Shown here: piece by piece, positions 52,201 to 62,423 of the stretch
How positions within the stretch are numbered: position 1 is the first letter of the stretch
How the letters are laid out: each line of letters begins with the position of its first letter
Assembly: GCF_011074885.1 (NCBI RefSeq)
Contig: NC_054689.1
Coordinates: 2,852,001 to 2,916,000, forward strand
DNA: 64,000 nt
Source of the DNA: Brettanomyces bruxellensis
Taxonomy: Eukaryota; Ascomycota; Pichiomycetes; Pichiales; Pichiaceae
Reading direction: 5' to 3'
Position numbers and translations under genes: made by a program
The notes under the pieces: generated by a model
Seen by the model: only the letters and a program-made list of their open reading frames with translations
The model's database searches: none
Told to the model about the DNA's origin: nothing

Positions 52201-54522
52201 TTAAGATTATCAGGAAATAAGTATTTCGATGAGAGCCTTATATCGAGAGTTTCTTCATCTGATGGTCTTGCATCTTTGCACCAAGCTCTCATGTTAGATA
52301 TTACCCTTGTGACGGACGTTTCTTTGTATATATCTTCCGGAAAGTCGGATTTAGCGCGAAATTGTTTGCAGCTTATTGCTCGTCTTTCAATTGATTCGGT
52401 TTTTGTCAACGAGACAAGTACAAGCCTCTTATGTTCCAACAGGTTGTTAACATTGTATGAGACGATTGATGATTCAAGAAGAATACGGTTAGGTTTTATA
52501 CAGCAATTTGAATCTCATGGAAGTATTAACTCACGGGTGGATGCTGATTTGAAGCTTGAAATACTTGAATATTTGGTCTGTGATTTGATTAATCGGGGAG
52601 CCAATAAACCTTGTGTTTCGCACTTTCTTCTCGGATTTGATACTTCGAGGATGGTTCTTGGTTCTGTGTCTGATACAAATTTGGGAGATTCACAAGATAC
52701 GGGTAGCATATTGTCACCACGTTCACTTTTGAAATCGATTGTACTTGCTTTAATTGAAACAGCTAAGCTGCTGTATTCAAACGAGGGTTCTTCGTTTTAC
52801 TTCATCTCTGTTCGTTTTTGCAGTTTAGCTTCACATTTACTTTTTTTGCTTTGTGATAATCCGCTTATCGGGCCTTGCGTGTTGGATTGGCTACGACAGG
52901 TTGGTGGAATTGATAATTCTTGTATTCTTTCTTTACTTACTTTTACAAGCAAGGTATACAAAGACCAACTTTGGGAGGGAAGATATTTCGATCCAAATTT
53001 TTCAAGTGAAAACGCATTTTTACAATCTGACAATGGTATTAGTCTGGCCACCCTTGCAGCATTTACCGAATACAGGTTTTATCTCATAAGATTACTTATT
53101 TTGGAGTTGCATTCGGTTTTTACAAGTGGCTCAGTTACCTGGCCGAAAAGGTATTTTGATGTTTTGATCAATCAGAGTTCTTCGATGGGCTCATCACGAC
53201 TATTTGACATGTTGGATATACTTCAGTTTGAAGCACAAAATTCCGTGAAAACTCCTGATCCCTTGTTCGCAAAATTTGATTTTGCGTATATTTTGAATAG
53301 GATTCGCTGTGAGCATTATATTTTTAATGTTCCTTTGGCTGGTCACTATGATTTGTCTATTGTGGATAATCTTGTTGACCTTTACTGCAAGGAGGCACAT
53401 TCCATTGGAATCGTCCAGCAAGACGAGATGAAAGACGGTCTTGCTTTATTGTCGAATGAAAAAGATGTTTTGAAGTCTATTCTTTTGGCCACAGCAGCCT
53501 TTGATGATTACAAAGCACTTTCGGTGCGGCATATCCATTACTGGGCAATTTTGGCTCAGCTTGTTACAGAAAATGGTGAAACATTGCATGTCCCTCTTGT
53601 TTCGCGGCTTTTACAACTTTCAATTCCTTTAATTGATGATTACTTTAGTCGTGATCCTTCCTATAGTGAGGATCTTCTTTCAATGTGCTTATCGTTGTTG
53701 CATCACTTAGATCGTGTTAGCATTTCTAATGAGTTGATTTCAGCTTTAATTCCACTCGGATCCACGGCTATCACCGGTATTCGTCTTCCTGGACTTTCGG
53801 TGAGCTCTAAAGTTACATCTTATACGATTCTTACGTGGGTACTACATCAAATGTTAATTAAGGAATCAAGAAAAGAATTAGGGCTGCTTCTGGTTGAAGT
53901 CAAGGCTTTGGGTTCAAGATTAATGAACTATATATTCAACGATGCTCTTTTGGCGGATTCGAGTGCCTGCATTTCAGCTATTGTTCTTCTAGACACATTA
54001 ACACAAGCAACTTCTTATCTTCAAAGTGATTCCAAAGATTCGAATTTTGTTATTGATAGCCTCTGTACTTCTCCGACATTTTTGCCCACTCTTTTGAAAA
54101 AGCTTGAAGTGTCACCATTTAGGGAGTCAACGGATTCTACCGAAAAGGTTGCACTCCTTCTCTTAATTCGTGTTGCCCAAACTCGGCGTGGAGCTCAGCA
54201 GCTAGTTCATCTCCAGCTTTTTTCAACATTAAACTCATCACCTCTTTTAAATATAGATCCAGATACTGTTCTTGATCCGTCCACATGCGATTCAGCTCTT
54301 TGTTTTTTGGTGCCTATATTTCGCTTAATTGATACAACCATAATAACTTTAGGCCCTCAAAATGACATTGCTCTGAAAAATGCTTCCAACTTGTTGTGCA
54401 GTCATACAGATTTAATTCGTCCTATTTTGAAGAGTCAAGTTGTTTGTCACAGTTCTTCAAGTATTGCTGTTACTAAGGAATTAGCATCTTTAATAGTTCT
54501 CCTTCATTCACTAGTTATATAA
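49237..54522 (+). CDS. NUP192: Nucleoporin Nup192 (inner ring scaffold)
   Basis: Large alpha-solenoid scaffold of the nuclear pore inner ring, binding Nic96 and Nup53/59. The 1761-residue length is close to the 1683 of S. cerevisiae. The N-terminus shows the Nup192 family pattern: FSTTPFQSLYAAIQN, then ...VFTDGSQFELNDQFKATALKLSDRLNLDELIAAE (quoted only in part; residues about 65-95), then HTRRLYILQIVSYYVC. The remainder is helical, leucine and serine rich, without TM segments. The ATG at 49237 fits the family start. The single long open frame in AT-rich codons has no interruption. Confidence 0.95.
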   Translation: MRLHFSTTPFQSLYAAIQNENYDAQITYMNLLKDDLLNVLVHPEKNPTSRKSVESGKAVFTDGSQFELNDQFKATALKLSDRLNLDELIAAETLFYASKDESGRLGMQFLDLGLAAYHTRRLYILQIVSYYVCRGIIVCDNGELECTISKSLDDASSHFRKIISVQSPKLLDSFIQIENELRATSQFVERSKLLGTYYLGGPIAHGVEYCRGSLYRQYQLLGEIYWGITGIQDCKSDNGHDGQSFNSSSFVCFSKFFNHLLSMKIEDIFSLCILPGVLRHITCLENWQDADIATFHAIVIKDTLDTTKLASSPLKAFIFTHFLSHFIPWCKKSSSRSKKYPFEKSVAIPLRNCISIGGALEYIMNVCAETRVRDPSFRLFYDFRALLQRHVPRLVPLLLEDEQDPSSSTGNGKGNSSNSVLSNFANTTATGNMNITTEPFNTQGHSIREKELFFLYRKNHLSLRTSEFLAPVFAEFALSFIENSAFILTEMRDMEEDLLLSSDHPDLDSMADSADLERFYMTVYYIFNGRPELGSVFWQHASDGNISSAYGFLQWGSHCNSPLIVSVFCVLLSALSCGPQNAVQAFNFLQITNDVSGIDDANAKASPIGGERGCFSILGKLSCVSWATIYTSIAQYNKELTGKIMDSDNTGINNNSNTSPNIFSTLSSSSVTASNGVTKNSTKASVLSIPEGSMVLRRRLGEDSIFFLAGLFQLLESVAKNSSQARSGLLSSDDYQLLKLLSRFLFASTPLCGAALSVMASLVGPLYTERQMFWKILDEWLFTYQFSNSHVSKRAQDVILEKLSSYEDILGFVRLLRALLKPKHGSSFKGLELQFPSDLGYRVHRPGVSCYLEVTVNILKQTEKSTLGINKKVVVELIILDLWVECISQISPDLSKSSNAAGITDMDNLVVGKSIVNYLQEHPGSLMLCLACDSSLYDVLFSISHAGIDVINFLPDTSPTVLLTNQCINLMSILLDRQTFLVDELLPVLRLSGNKYFDESLISRVSSSDGLASLHQALMLDITLVTDVSLYISSGKSDLARNCLQLIARLSIDSVFVNETSTSLLCSNRLLTLYETIDDSRRIRLGFIQQFESHGSINSRVDADLKLEILEYLVCDLINRGANKPCVSHFLLGFDTSRMVLGSVSDTNLGDSQDTGSILSPRSLLKSIVLALIETAKLLYSNEGSSFYFISVRFCSLASHLLFLLCDNPLIGPCVLDWLRQVGGIDNSCILSLLTFTSKVYKDQLWEGRYFDPNFSSENAFLQSDNGISLATLAAFTEYRFYLIRLLILELHSVFTSGSVTWPKRYFDVLINQSSSMGSSRLFDMLDILQFEAQNSVKTPDPLFAKFDFAYILNRIRCEHYIFNVPLAGHYDLSIVDNLVDLYCKEAHSIGIVQQDEMKDGLALLSNEKDVLKSILLATAAFDDYKALSVRHIHYWAILAQLVTENGETLHVPLVSRLLQLSIPLIDDYFSRDPSYSEDLLSMCLSLLHHLDRVSISNELISALIPLGSTAITGIRLPGLSVSSKVTSYTILTWVLHQMLIKESRKELGLLLVEVKALGSRLMNYIFNDALLADSSACISAIVLLDTLTQATSYLQSDSKDSNFVIDSLCTSPTFLPTLLKKLEVSPFRESTDSTEKVALLLLIRVAQTRRGAQQLVHLQLFSTLNSSPLLNIDPDTVLDPSTCDSALCFLVPIFRLIDTTIITLGPQNDIALKNASNLLCSHTDLIRPILKSQVVCHSSSSIAVTKELASLIVLLHSLVI

Positions 54523-54793
54523 TTATATGTATAGTTGATAATTAATGCTAAGTTTAAACGTGTTTGGTAATTTGTATGTTGTATTTATTAAGCGTAGTCT
54601 GCTCGCCCCTGCATCTGCCGGAGCTCGCGCTTTCCCATCCCAAATAATGTAGTGCGTTTTTTTTTTTAATTTATCTTCGAACTATCTCCGGTCAGTTCAT
54701 ATATACTCATACGTGTTTGCCGATTTAATTATCATCGCATTAATCGCACGCATTGACATTATCTTTATTAAATTTTTAAAGTATACAGCATCT
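54523..54793. other. Intergenic NUP192/VPS36
   Basis: NUP192 3' flank and VPS36 promoter; includes a T tract (54658-54667). A 27-codon in-frame extension upstream of VPS36 is hydrophobic and not family-like. Confidence 0.55.
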
Positions 54794-56866
54794 ATGTATC
54801 ATTCGAAATATTGGGTGCCTGTTTCTTTATCGACTGGTCACAGACCTATTTTTGAGAATCTGGAACACGATATTGTCGTTCAAGATGGAGTTGGACTCTA
54901 TCAGGGTAGTGCCAAGTTGTTACAGTACCAAGATGGACGTGTATATCTTACTAATAAGCGTATTATTTACGTTCCGGAAGCAATGGTGTCAAATTCACAT
55001 AAAATAGTAGCAATTGCACTAAGGCTTTCAGTAATACTGCGGTGTATCTTCCATCCTGGATTTCTCACTTCCAGTCCCAAGGTCGAGATTGTTTTGCGTT
55101 CAAGTGGCGTCATACATCCTTCAAATAAGTTTAGCGATCAATCAAAGATTTCTGATTCCAATGAAACGAAAAGTTTCACTGATAGCGCATTTAGCCATTT
55201 GAATCCTAATTTAGATTCAGAACTCGTGTGGATATGTCCGATTTGTTTTCTATCGAATACACTAAAACTTGATGGTGGTTCCATTTTTAATATTAAGCAT
55301 CAAATAGGTGTACCGCCAAAATGTGGTGCTTGTGGTGTTACCACTACGTGGAATAATTTACAAAAAAGTACGATGCTCGCTGGTATTAAAAAGAGTCAAG
55401 CACATTCCAAATATACTTATGATTTACCTGAAGTTGATATTGTTAGTTTTAATAACTACCAGTGTCCACGTTGCACGTTTGTAAATCATCCATCAATGGT
55501 ATGTTGCGAGATGTGTGGGACTGCTTTACCATCTAAAAAAAAGCACACTCAAATATTGGGTCATTCCATGGAAAGTCATTTGAATCAATCTTCAAATGGG
55601 AAATATGGTGCCGACTTTCGTTTGGAAGCAGATAACTTGGTTGATGATAACGTAATAAAGCTAAGTTTTCGGTTGGGTGGCGAACATAATTTCTATAACA
55701 AGCTGTATCAGGCAATAAAAGATCTTGATTGGGAAAGTATTCAAAGGAAAAATGGCGTTAATAGGGGAGTGGTGACATCATCCGTAAATAATGGAATTAA
55801 CTTTTCTAAAGCTTTAGAAAATGTTGGTCCCAGCACAGGTATTCATGGCTTACAGTCATCATTTATAAAAAAGAATTATGAGACATCACTAATTCTCAAT
55901 GACTCGTTGCAGGATCTTAATAATCTTTTTGAAAAGGGGGTGCAACTCATTAAGCTTGGGCAACGGTACCAGAAAGTTCTTCTTGGTGCCGAGGAAAAGT
56001 CAATCCAATCTATCAACAGTGATCTGGAAATACTTCAGACTTCTCATAGCACGGCAAAAACCTTAACATCCATGCTTTTAAGAAAAAATAAATTCATGAG
56101 AGCGAAAGGTCAATACACGGGGATTTCAAGTTTGCAAAGTTTAAAAAGAGCGGTGGACGTCAAAAAAGGCACAAGTACCTATAAGGTTGTATATAACCTT
56201 TATCTGAAGGAGCTTTCAAGGCATATATGTGAATTTTTGATTGAAGAAGACATTCTAGAAAAGCGAAATGGTCTTATTACGTTATATGAACTCTACGCAT
56301 TGTACAATGAAGCTTGTGGTTTTGATATTGCCACTCCTAAAGAAGTTCTGAAGGCGATTTTGTTGTTCTCAAAATTCAATTTCAATTATGTCATAACAGA
56401 AATACCGCTTACGAAAAAGGAAGAAAGTACTGCTTCTATGAACATTGAATGTACTCAAAAGGTGTATATAATTTCATATAAGAAGCTTGATTCATCGTCG
56501 GTGATCGGGAAAATTTTACAGATATTGTCCGATCATCCGGGACTATCTATTCTACAAATTCAGCAAGAGAGATGTCTTCAGATTAGTTTTATTATTATTG
56601 AGAGCTTACTTAATGAGATGTTAAATGATGGGATATTAGTGATAGATAAAACATTACAAGGTGAATTTTTCTATCCAAATAAAATTTTAAGCCATGATGA
56701 TTCTGATAGTGCCATTGCAAATCGGAACTTCAAATTGAAAATAGGCAATAAGAAGCAAAAGAATGAAGGCACACCATCACCTATATTCAAAGCTGCATCT
56801 GATGACAAAAGTGATGGAAATCACAGAGATGATATTTTAAAAGAATTGGCTGGATTGAAGTTCTGA
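54794..56866 (+). CDS. VPS36: ESCRT-II subunit Vps36
   Basis: Subunit of the endosomal ESCRT-II complex (with Vps22 and Vps25), binding ubiquitin and PI3P during multivesicular body sorting. The 690-residue product begins with a split GLUE/PH domain (YWVPVSLSTGHRPIFENL...GLYQGSAKLLQYQDGRVYLTNKRI in segments) that is interrupted by two Npl4-type zinc fingers, as in yeast. NZF1 has cysteines at residues 148, 151, 177 and 180; NZF2 at 224, 227, 238 and 241 (CPRCTFVNHPSMVCCEMCG). A C-terminal EAP30/winged-helix region follows (about 430-640). The start at 54794 gives the family MYHSKYWVP; the upstream in-frame ATG is rejected. Confidence 0.95.
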   Translation: MYHSKYWVPVSLSTGHRPIFENLEHDIVVQDGVGLYQGSAKLLQYQDGRVYLTNKRIIYVPEAMVSNSHKIVAIALRLSVILRCIFHPGFLTSSPKVEIVLRSSGVIHPSNKFSDQSKISDSNETKSFTDSAFSHLNPNLDSELVWICPICFLSNTLKLDGGSIFNIKHQIGVPPKCGACGVTTTWNNLQKSTMLAGIKKSQAHSKYTYDLPEVDIVSFNNYQCPRCTFVNHPSMVCCEMCGTALPSKKKHTQILGHSMESHLNQSSNGKYGADFRLEADNLVDDNVIKLSFRLGGEHNFYNKLYQAIKDLDWESIQRKNGVNRGVVTSSVNNGINFSKALENVGPSTGIHGLQSSFIKKNYETSLILNDSLQDLNNLFEKGVQLIKLGQRYQKVLLGAEEKSIQSINSDLEILQTSHSTAKTLTSMLLRKNKFMRAKGQYTGISSLQSLKRAVDVKKGTSTYKVVYNLYLKELSRHICEFLIEEDILEKRNGLITLYELYALYNEACGFDIATPKEVLKAILLFSKFNFNYVITEIPLTKKEESTASMNIECTQKVYIISYKKLDSSSVIGKILQILSDHPGLSILQIQQERCLQISFIIIESLLNEMLNDGILVIDKTLQGEFFYPNKILSHDDSDSAIANRNFKLKIGNKKQKNEGTPSPIFKAASDDKSDGNHRDDILKELAGLKF

Positions 56867-57095
56867 AATTCGTTATACCGGTAGATTAATTGGATTGATC
56901 CGCCAATTAGTAGTTAATTGCAAATTCATCAGAGTAGCAAATTATGTCCGTTAATTGAATGATCGGGGTGAAATTAAAGTAAGCAGCATAGTCCAATTCA
57001 AACGTACGGGATGCAACCGTAGCACGACTTGATTTTATTAATTTCATAAACTTTATGTTTTATTAATTAAAAAATTGATTTCGTAATGTCACCAT

Positions 57096-58571
57096 TCATA
57101 GCTGTTCCACAGAGGGTGAGGAAGATGAAAGTGGCGTCTGCTTTGGATCATCTAGAGGCTTTTGAATCAAAGGTGATACTGAAGTATTTTTGAGCGATGG
57201 TGAAACAGTCGATGAAAGTGCGTGCCTCGCATTTGTATAAACGTTCTTGGCAGAGCGCTTAGGATCCAAATATACTGAACCTCGTAACTCCCCCTCTTCA
57301 TTCTCGGTGTATATATTTTGTTCATGATGAGTTTGTTCGTTTAAATTATTTTCATTGTCCACCAGAAAGCTTGGATGCAACTTTTTCAGAGGTTCCAGCT
57401 TTCCCTCAAACACGCTTTCGGCAGAAAAGGTTGTCTCCATGGATGTTCTATTGTTATTGTTACGAACTTCATTTTGAATAACTCCGTTACCTTCAATCGT
57501 GTTTCTAGTCGCTTGATATATCTTTGGCCGTATTCTTGGCAGTCTTCTAATTTGATCCAACACAAATGTCTTCTCAGCCACAAATGTATCATCATATTTT
57601 GAATTATCAGTATGAAAGTCCCCAAGAAATGACAAAAGGCGATCCCTGTTTTTGATAAGTATATCCCGTGTAGCCCTGTTCTTACGGGGATTGGCCACAA
57701 ATACTTTGAAAACATCGAATGCCTCCAGTTGGATATTACGAGATTTATCGCCAAGTAATATCATTATCAGCTTCAAATTATGCGGTGAATTTACGTATGT
57801 CGTCATCAGATTATAATTGGTCTTTGTGAGTATAAGTTGACTTAAAAGTTTAATGGATTCTCTTTTGGTAACATAATTTGGATAAACTATAAGTTTATTA
57901 ATCTCATTGATGAAGCGTTCCATGTTCACTTGTATAAAATCAGAAGCTGGCTTTCTGTGTGTTGTTAATATCATGGAAAGTGTCGAGAAGGCCTCCGTAG
58001 ATTTTTCAAAAGAATCGGATCTACAGTATCCAAAATATTTCCATATTTGTGGGCTGCTCAGACACAGACAACTAATTTGTTCATATCTTAAAGCTTCTCG
58101 AAGCATACTCCCCATATTCAAGCTGACCTCAGAAATATTGGGACCTTCCAATAGGAGTCCAATAATTTGCGGCCGACTAGTAAGGTAGTCAATGGTTGGA
58201 CTGTGCTCACCTATTCTTCTTCTAAGCAAACTGCTAAACAATGCAATCACATTCTTCCTAGCATCAAATTCAATATTCGATAGCTTGCTTAAAAGAAGAT
58301 ATAATACGTCCGTAGAGTATACTTCCTGCGCAAGTTCTGAAATCTGATCTATAGTCGAATGCGATGAACTTGATACGATGATCTCTGGCCCTTTGATTTC
58401 CTTTAAATCAGGTGAAGATTCGATGATATTTCTAATATTATCCAAATACCGACTTACTTCCTCTCTCGCTTTTCTGCGGTCACCTGGTGAATCTAACTTC
58501 CCCAATTGCTCGCCTAATGCATGAACAAGTTCAGCAGGTGTTTTGGGGTTTCGCTTAAAAAGAAACGCCAT
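57096..58571 (-). CDS. HYM1: Mo25-like RAM-network scaffold Hym1
   Basis: Armadillo-like scaffold of the RAM kinase network (with Kic1, Cbk1, Tao3, Sog2) controlling polarity and daughter-specific transcription. The N-terminus MAFLFKRNPKTPAELVHAL is the canonical Mo25/Hym1 start, and the body has the Mo25 blocks CLCLSSPQIWKYFGY-like (residues about 170-190) and LKLIMILLGDKSRNIQLEAFDVFKVFVANP (in part; about 270-300). The 491-residue length exceeds yeast Hym1 (399) because of a disordered, serine- and asparagine-rich C-terminal tail beyond residue 360. It converges with VPS36 (229 bp). Confidence 0.95.
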   Translation of the reverse strand: MAFLFKRNPKTPAELVHALGEQLGKLDSPGDRRKAREEVSRYLDNIRNIIESSPDLKEIKGPEIIVSSSSHSTIDQISELAQEVYSTDVLYLLLSKLSNIEFDARKNVIALFSSLLRRRIGEHSPTIDYLTSRPQIIGLLLEGPNISEVSLNMGSMLREALRYEQISCLCLSSPQIWKYFGYCRSDSFEKSTEAFSTLSMILTTHRKPASDFIQVNMERFINEINKLIVYPNYVTKRESIKLLSQLILTKTNYNLMTTYVNSPHNLKLIMILLGDKSRNIQLEAFDVFKVFVANPRKNRATRDILIKNRDRLLSFLGDFHTDNSKYDDTFVAEKTFVLDQIRRLPRIRPKIYQATRNTIEGNGVIQNEVRNNNNRTSMETTFSAESVFEGKLEPLKKLHPSFLVDNENNLNEQTHHEQNIYTENEEGELRGSVYLDPKRSAKNVYTNARHALSSTVSPSLKNTSVSPLIQKPLDDPKQTPLSSSSPSVEQL

Positions 58572-58774
58572 GATTCAGTTTAAAATAAAATCTTATTCTA
58601 TACTACTTCAACTGTATCACAAAGCTCTATCCCCCAGAAAAATTGACAATATCCGAATAATTGCAATTCAGTTTCTTCTCTCTTACTTTTGTCGATGCAA
58701 TCTCATGCTTTTGTCTATCACAACATCACAAAAAATAAAAAAGATAATGCAATCCGGTAATTAAAAAAAATAAC

Positions 58775-58846
58775 TTCCGAAACCGAGAATCGAACTCGGA
58801 TCTGGACGGTGAGAGCGACCTGTGATAGCCATTACACTATTTCGGA
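58775..58846 (-). tRNA. tRNA-Glu (anticodon CTC)
   Basis: Seventy-two-base cloverleaf on the minus strand. Acceptor TCCGAAA pairs with TTTCGGA, D arm GTGTAATGGCTATCAC, anticodon loop CTCTCAC with CTC at its centre, T arm CCGAG-TTCGATT-CTCGG fully paired. The anticodon stem (GGTCG/CGTCC) has one U-U mismatch in its middle. A box and B box (GTTCGATTC) are intact, and a T-rich stretch follows on the minus strand. No intron. It lies 204 bp upstream of HYM1 and near retrotransposon DNA, a usual neighbourhood for copia-type elements. Confidence 0.95.
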
Positions 58847-60208
58847 TTTCATATCTCTTGTAAATGGTCGGACTGAATGTAACAAAATATTATTTTTTAT
58901 AACCTGAAGTATAAGGATTCTTTAGATGATTCCCAAATCCGTCTAAAGATATATAATAGATTATTATGTCGGACATATGAGAATATTACCTAGTATTAGG
59001 TAATCTATTATTATATGTCATTAGATTTATTTGTTTTGAGATCTGAACTTATTCTAAAATAACGAAGATTTAGAATAATATCTAATAGAGACAATCCTGG
59101 ATAAAATGCACTAACTGTGTATGTTAGGGAATCAGCAGAAAAATAATTATGCGCGATCATAATTCTGTTTCTGAGAATTAAATCTTTTTTTTTATTATGT
59201 ATGATTACCTCACTTTATTTTCCTTTTTATTTTTACTTTACTTTACCTCTTTTTATATAACTTGTTTCTTCTACGAAGGGACGAGACCCGATAGCCTATT
59301 TTGCAATACAACTAGTTCGACTCCACTTTGATGGTAACAGAGTAAAGGAAGTAAATTCATTTTCTTCTATGGTGATACATACACAATTGTTAGAATGTTA
59401 AAGGCATTAACATTATCACACAGACCACTTGGTACATTTATATCCACCCACTTAGGTAACCGACCTTACAATTGTCTGAATCTCCCCGACTGCTAGGTTC
59501 TTATTAGTTCTATTAAAGAAGGAGTTTGATAGCTAAAGCCCGGGAGTAACTCATAAGGTCTCTCTTAACTCCGACATGGCGTCACAGACAGGATAACCAA
59601 TTTGTGTGATTTTTGTGAAGAGGCAGATGTGTATGCCATCTTTTTTTCTTTTGAATTTAGTTGAGAATTCTACGAGAAGGAATTTTTTATTATGTCTACT
59701 GAATTTCTCTCAAGAAAAATTCTCGCTTGATGAAAATATTTTCAGGTTATGCCTCCTGGGAAAATTTTCTAAGATCCGTTATGAGTGTTAACAGATTGAG
59801 AAATTTGTGTAGATCGCTGATCATATCGATTACATAATCTCATTCATATTATCTTTATCAGCTGGTTTTTAACTGAGCTTCAGATACATTATTTCGATGC
59901 TTAAAGATGTTTAATGATTCGTTTACTTTTCAAGTGAAATCATATTTTGCTGCGCGTGAATTGTTGTTATCTCAATTTTGAGTCAAGGAAGCTGTTCCTA
60001 CTCGATATTCTTAACGAGATGATCTCATATATATTAATCAGAAATTTGTCAGAAATGGAATTACTACCAAACTCTGCTATTGATGAATAGAGCTGCTTAT
60101 GCAAATGGAATTTTGTTCATAGAATACTGCAAGCCCTACTTATTATTCTGGGAACTTACGATTGTGACAAACATTGAATTACATCAGGATGGTTTAGGAA
60201 TGTTTTAG
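58847..60208. other. Region between tRNA-Glu and the decayed retroelement
   Basis: AT-rich, 1.36 kb. Stretches of coding-like DNA just before 60209 may be further eroded gag sequence, but I cannot align it. No LTR copy of families A-C is seen, so the left end of the retroelement is not defined. Confidence 0.5.
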
Positions 60209-60745
60209 ATGTTATCAGGCATGATGATTATTAGAAGCCTCTTTAGTGTTTATGTCAACATCATTGACAATGTCATTACATCTATAAAATGGTGTAGTTG
60301 CTATCACGGGGATACAGATATTTTGGCCCATCTTAGACCCGGTGTCGCTGAATCGATTAAAGGAAATTGTTCAGAATTTGATGAAATAAACGACTTAGTT
60401 GAATTTAAGAAATGGATCGAAAGAAAAGTCAAGTCTAAACGTAATGCTGCGATTGTTTCGAAGTCGCTTTCCAAGTCAATCTTTGTGACTTCCAACAAGC
60501 AAGGTTATTCCAGCATTTCGAAAAACAAGAAAAGACAAGAGCCGCCGAATAATAACCGTTCGCATGGATCTGATCATTAGAAGAAGGATCAATCTAACAA
60601 AGGCAAGAAGAATGAGAGGAAGGAGAATATGAATAATGTCAAATTGAGCGATGAATCTACTAATATCTCCGAGTTACAAGTCCTAGGCAGCGTGCCAATG
60701 GATAGTTTGAATACTCCGAGGCATTCGAGATTTTATCTTAATTGA
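60209..60745 (+). pseudogene. Remnant of retroelement gag C-terminus
   Basis: Open frame from 60209 to a stop at 60578-60580, then open again in the same frame to about 60745. The product is lysine rich (VKSKRNAAIVSKS, then KGKKNERKENM), like the nucleic-acid-binding end of copia gag. The N-terminal gag half is missing or too diverged. Identity rests on its position before the protease and integrase. Confidence 0.6.
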
Positions 60746-62403
60746 TAATGGCGCTGCCATTAGTCTCACAGGTCATAGGGAATGGCTACATGATTACATG
60801 CCTTTCCGCAAGGACGATAAAGTTTTCTCTGTTGGTTATGACGATAGTCAAAAGAAATTGGAAGGTTCCGGTAGGATAATCTTTAATTACATGGGAAATG
60901 TTCTTACACTCTACCTACACTATTATGAGGGTGCTCCTACTATCTTTTCAGAAGACGATATCAACCGTTGCCCTGAATGCCGAATTCAGACCTACTTTCA
61001 CGATTTTGGTACCAAATCTCAGACTTATTCAAAGGTTCTCAATGTTGGAGATGAATGTATTCAGTTAGTTCAAGTTAACAAGCTATGGTATATACCAGGT
61101 GATTTTAATCAGTTTATGATTGGTGGAGGACAATTGCATATAAACAACTTACATCTTAAATTGGCTCATGCTAACCCTAGGCTAATCAAAAAGTCTATTA
61201 ATCATGGGACGATTACTGCTTCGAAGAAGGAAATAAAGGAACTTGATGAATTGCTCAGCAAAGGTTGTGTTGATTGTATGGAAGCGAAGGCAAGACGAGC
61301 AAATGCTATAGAGGGTTCAAGAGACTATTACCTGCGTCCTATTCCTTTTGATGTTGTTTATTCCGATGTTTGCATTGTCAAGACGCACACGAGTGTTGGC
61401 GAAATGGGTTGCTTTGTTACTTTTAAGGACCAATATACTAAGTATACAACGGTTTTTATGATGAAACACAAGAGTGATGTTGCTCGTGCAGTTGATAAAT
61501 ACGTTCGATGGGTATCAAACCAATTTAGCAAGGAAGGATACAGAGTGCATAAAATCTTCTCAGATAAAGGTACTGAATACTTAAATGCTGAATTGAAAAC
61601 CATATTAGAACGTGAAGGTATTGAACTTCATACTACCTCCGGTTATACATCTGCGTCTAATGGTGTTNCTGAACGCTTGAACTTAACGATTATGAATGAT
61701 GCGCGTGCCATGTTGCATTCTGGTAAAGTTTCTCACAATTTTTGGAAGGAAGCTGTGCTATATTCAGTATTTGTCAGGAACAATCTCGTGAATGATAATA
61801 TTGGAACCAGTCCGTCACTTAAACTCAAGTTTATGTCTCCCAAAACTAAGGATTTGCATATCTTTGGTGAACTTTGTGAGGTTACTTACCCTCCGAAATA
61901 CACACCTAAGCTTGGGGAAAGGGCTGTTCAGGGCATATATCTTGGATGGAGCAATGAAACCTTTGGTTGCCAAGTCTTCATCCCGAATACGCCAGGAGAC
62001 ACACGTTACGGTACATTTACGGATACACGCCATGTTCAATTTATGAACCCGTCTGTACTTTATACAGACTATTTTCTTACACCTCAATCACGCGTGGATG
62101 ATTCATTGCAGTCACTTTATGATCCAAGAATTGAGATTTTTGCCGATCTATCTGCTGATGATGCATCAAGTGATATTTCTTCTGAGGTGCCGAGTATTGT
62201 TGGATTATCTGAAGGTCAGAATGCGTCATTGTTGAAGTTGAAGATATGTGATCAGCTAAGTATGCTTGTAAAGGTATATAATAACAAGAACGAATATTGT
62301 TCTGAAATAAAAATACCTGATACAACAAAAGTATACTTAGTTGTAAACATAAGCTTGGAAGTAAAATTTACAGTAGAGCAGAACGATGAGACCGCGATAG
62401 TTT
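60209..62403 (+). mobile_element. Decayed Ty1/copia-type retroelement, RT-RNase H missing
   Basis: Internal region of an LTR retrotransposon with the copia order gag, protease, integrase. The integrase frame runs directly into the LTR at 62404. Between the integrase and that LTR there is no room for reverse transcriptase and RNase H, which copia elements carry there, so it has lost that part. At least one in-frame stop in gag (60578) and a frameshift near 60735 disable it. Integrase is followed by a 120-residue tail that could be the remnant of the C-terminus after an internal deletion. Confidence 0.85.
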
Positions 62404-62423
62404 TGACGGCGAGGAAAAACTGA
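60723..62423 (+). pseudogene. Protease-integrase part of copia-type pol
   Basis: In one frame from about 60723: an aspartic-protease-like motif IDNGAAISLTG (60741-60773) where Ty1/copia enzymes have D(S/T)GA, so the active site is altered to DNGA. An integrase zinc motif HLKLAH...CVDC follows, then the DDE core with Asp in YSDVC, Asp in FSDKGTEYLN and Glu in ERLN (just after the ambiguous base at 61668). The copia post-core segment HIFGELCEVTY...KGIYLGW-like (here RAVQGIYLGWSNETFG) is next. The frame stops at 62423, twenty bases inside the LTR. No reverse transcriptase motif occurs. Confidence 0.85.

Noticed and set aside
59260..59330. TAGTTCGACTCC resembling a tRNA B box
   Set aside because: No flanking stems pair and no A box lies at the right distance.
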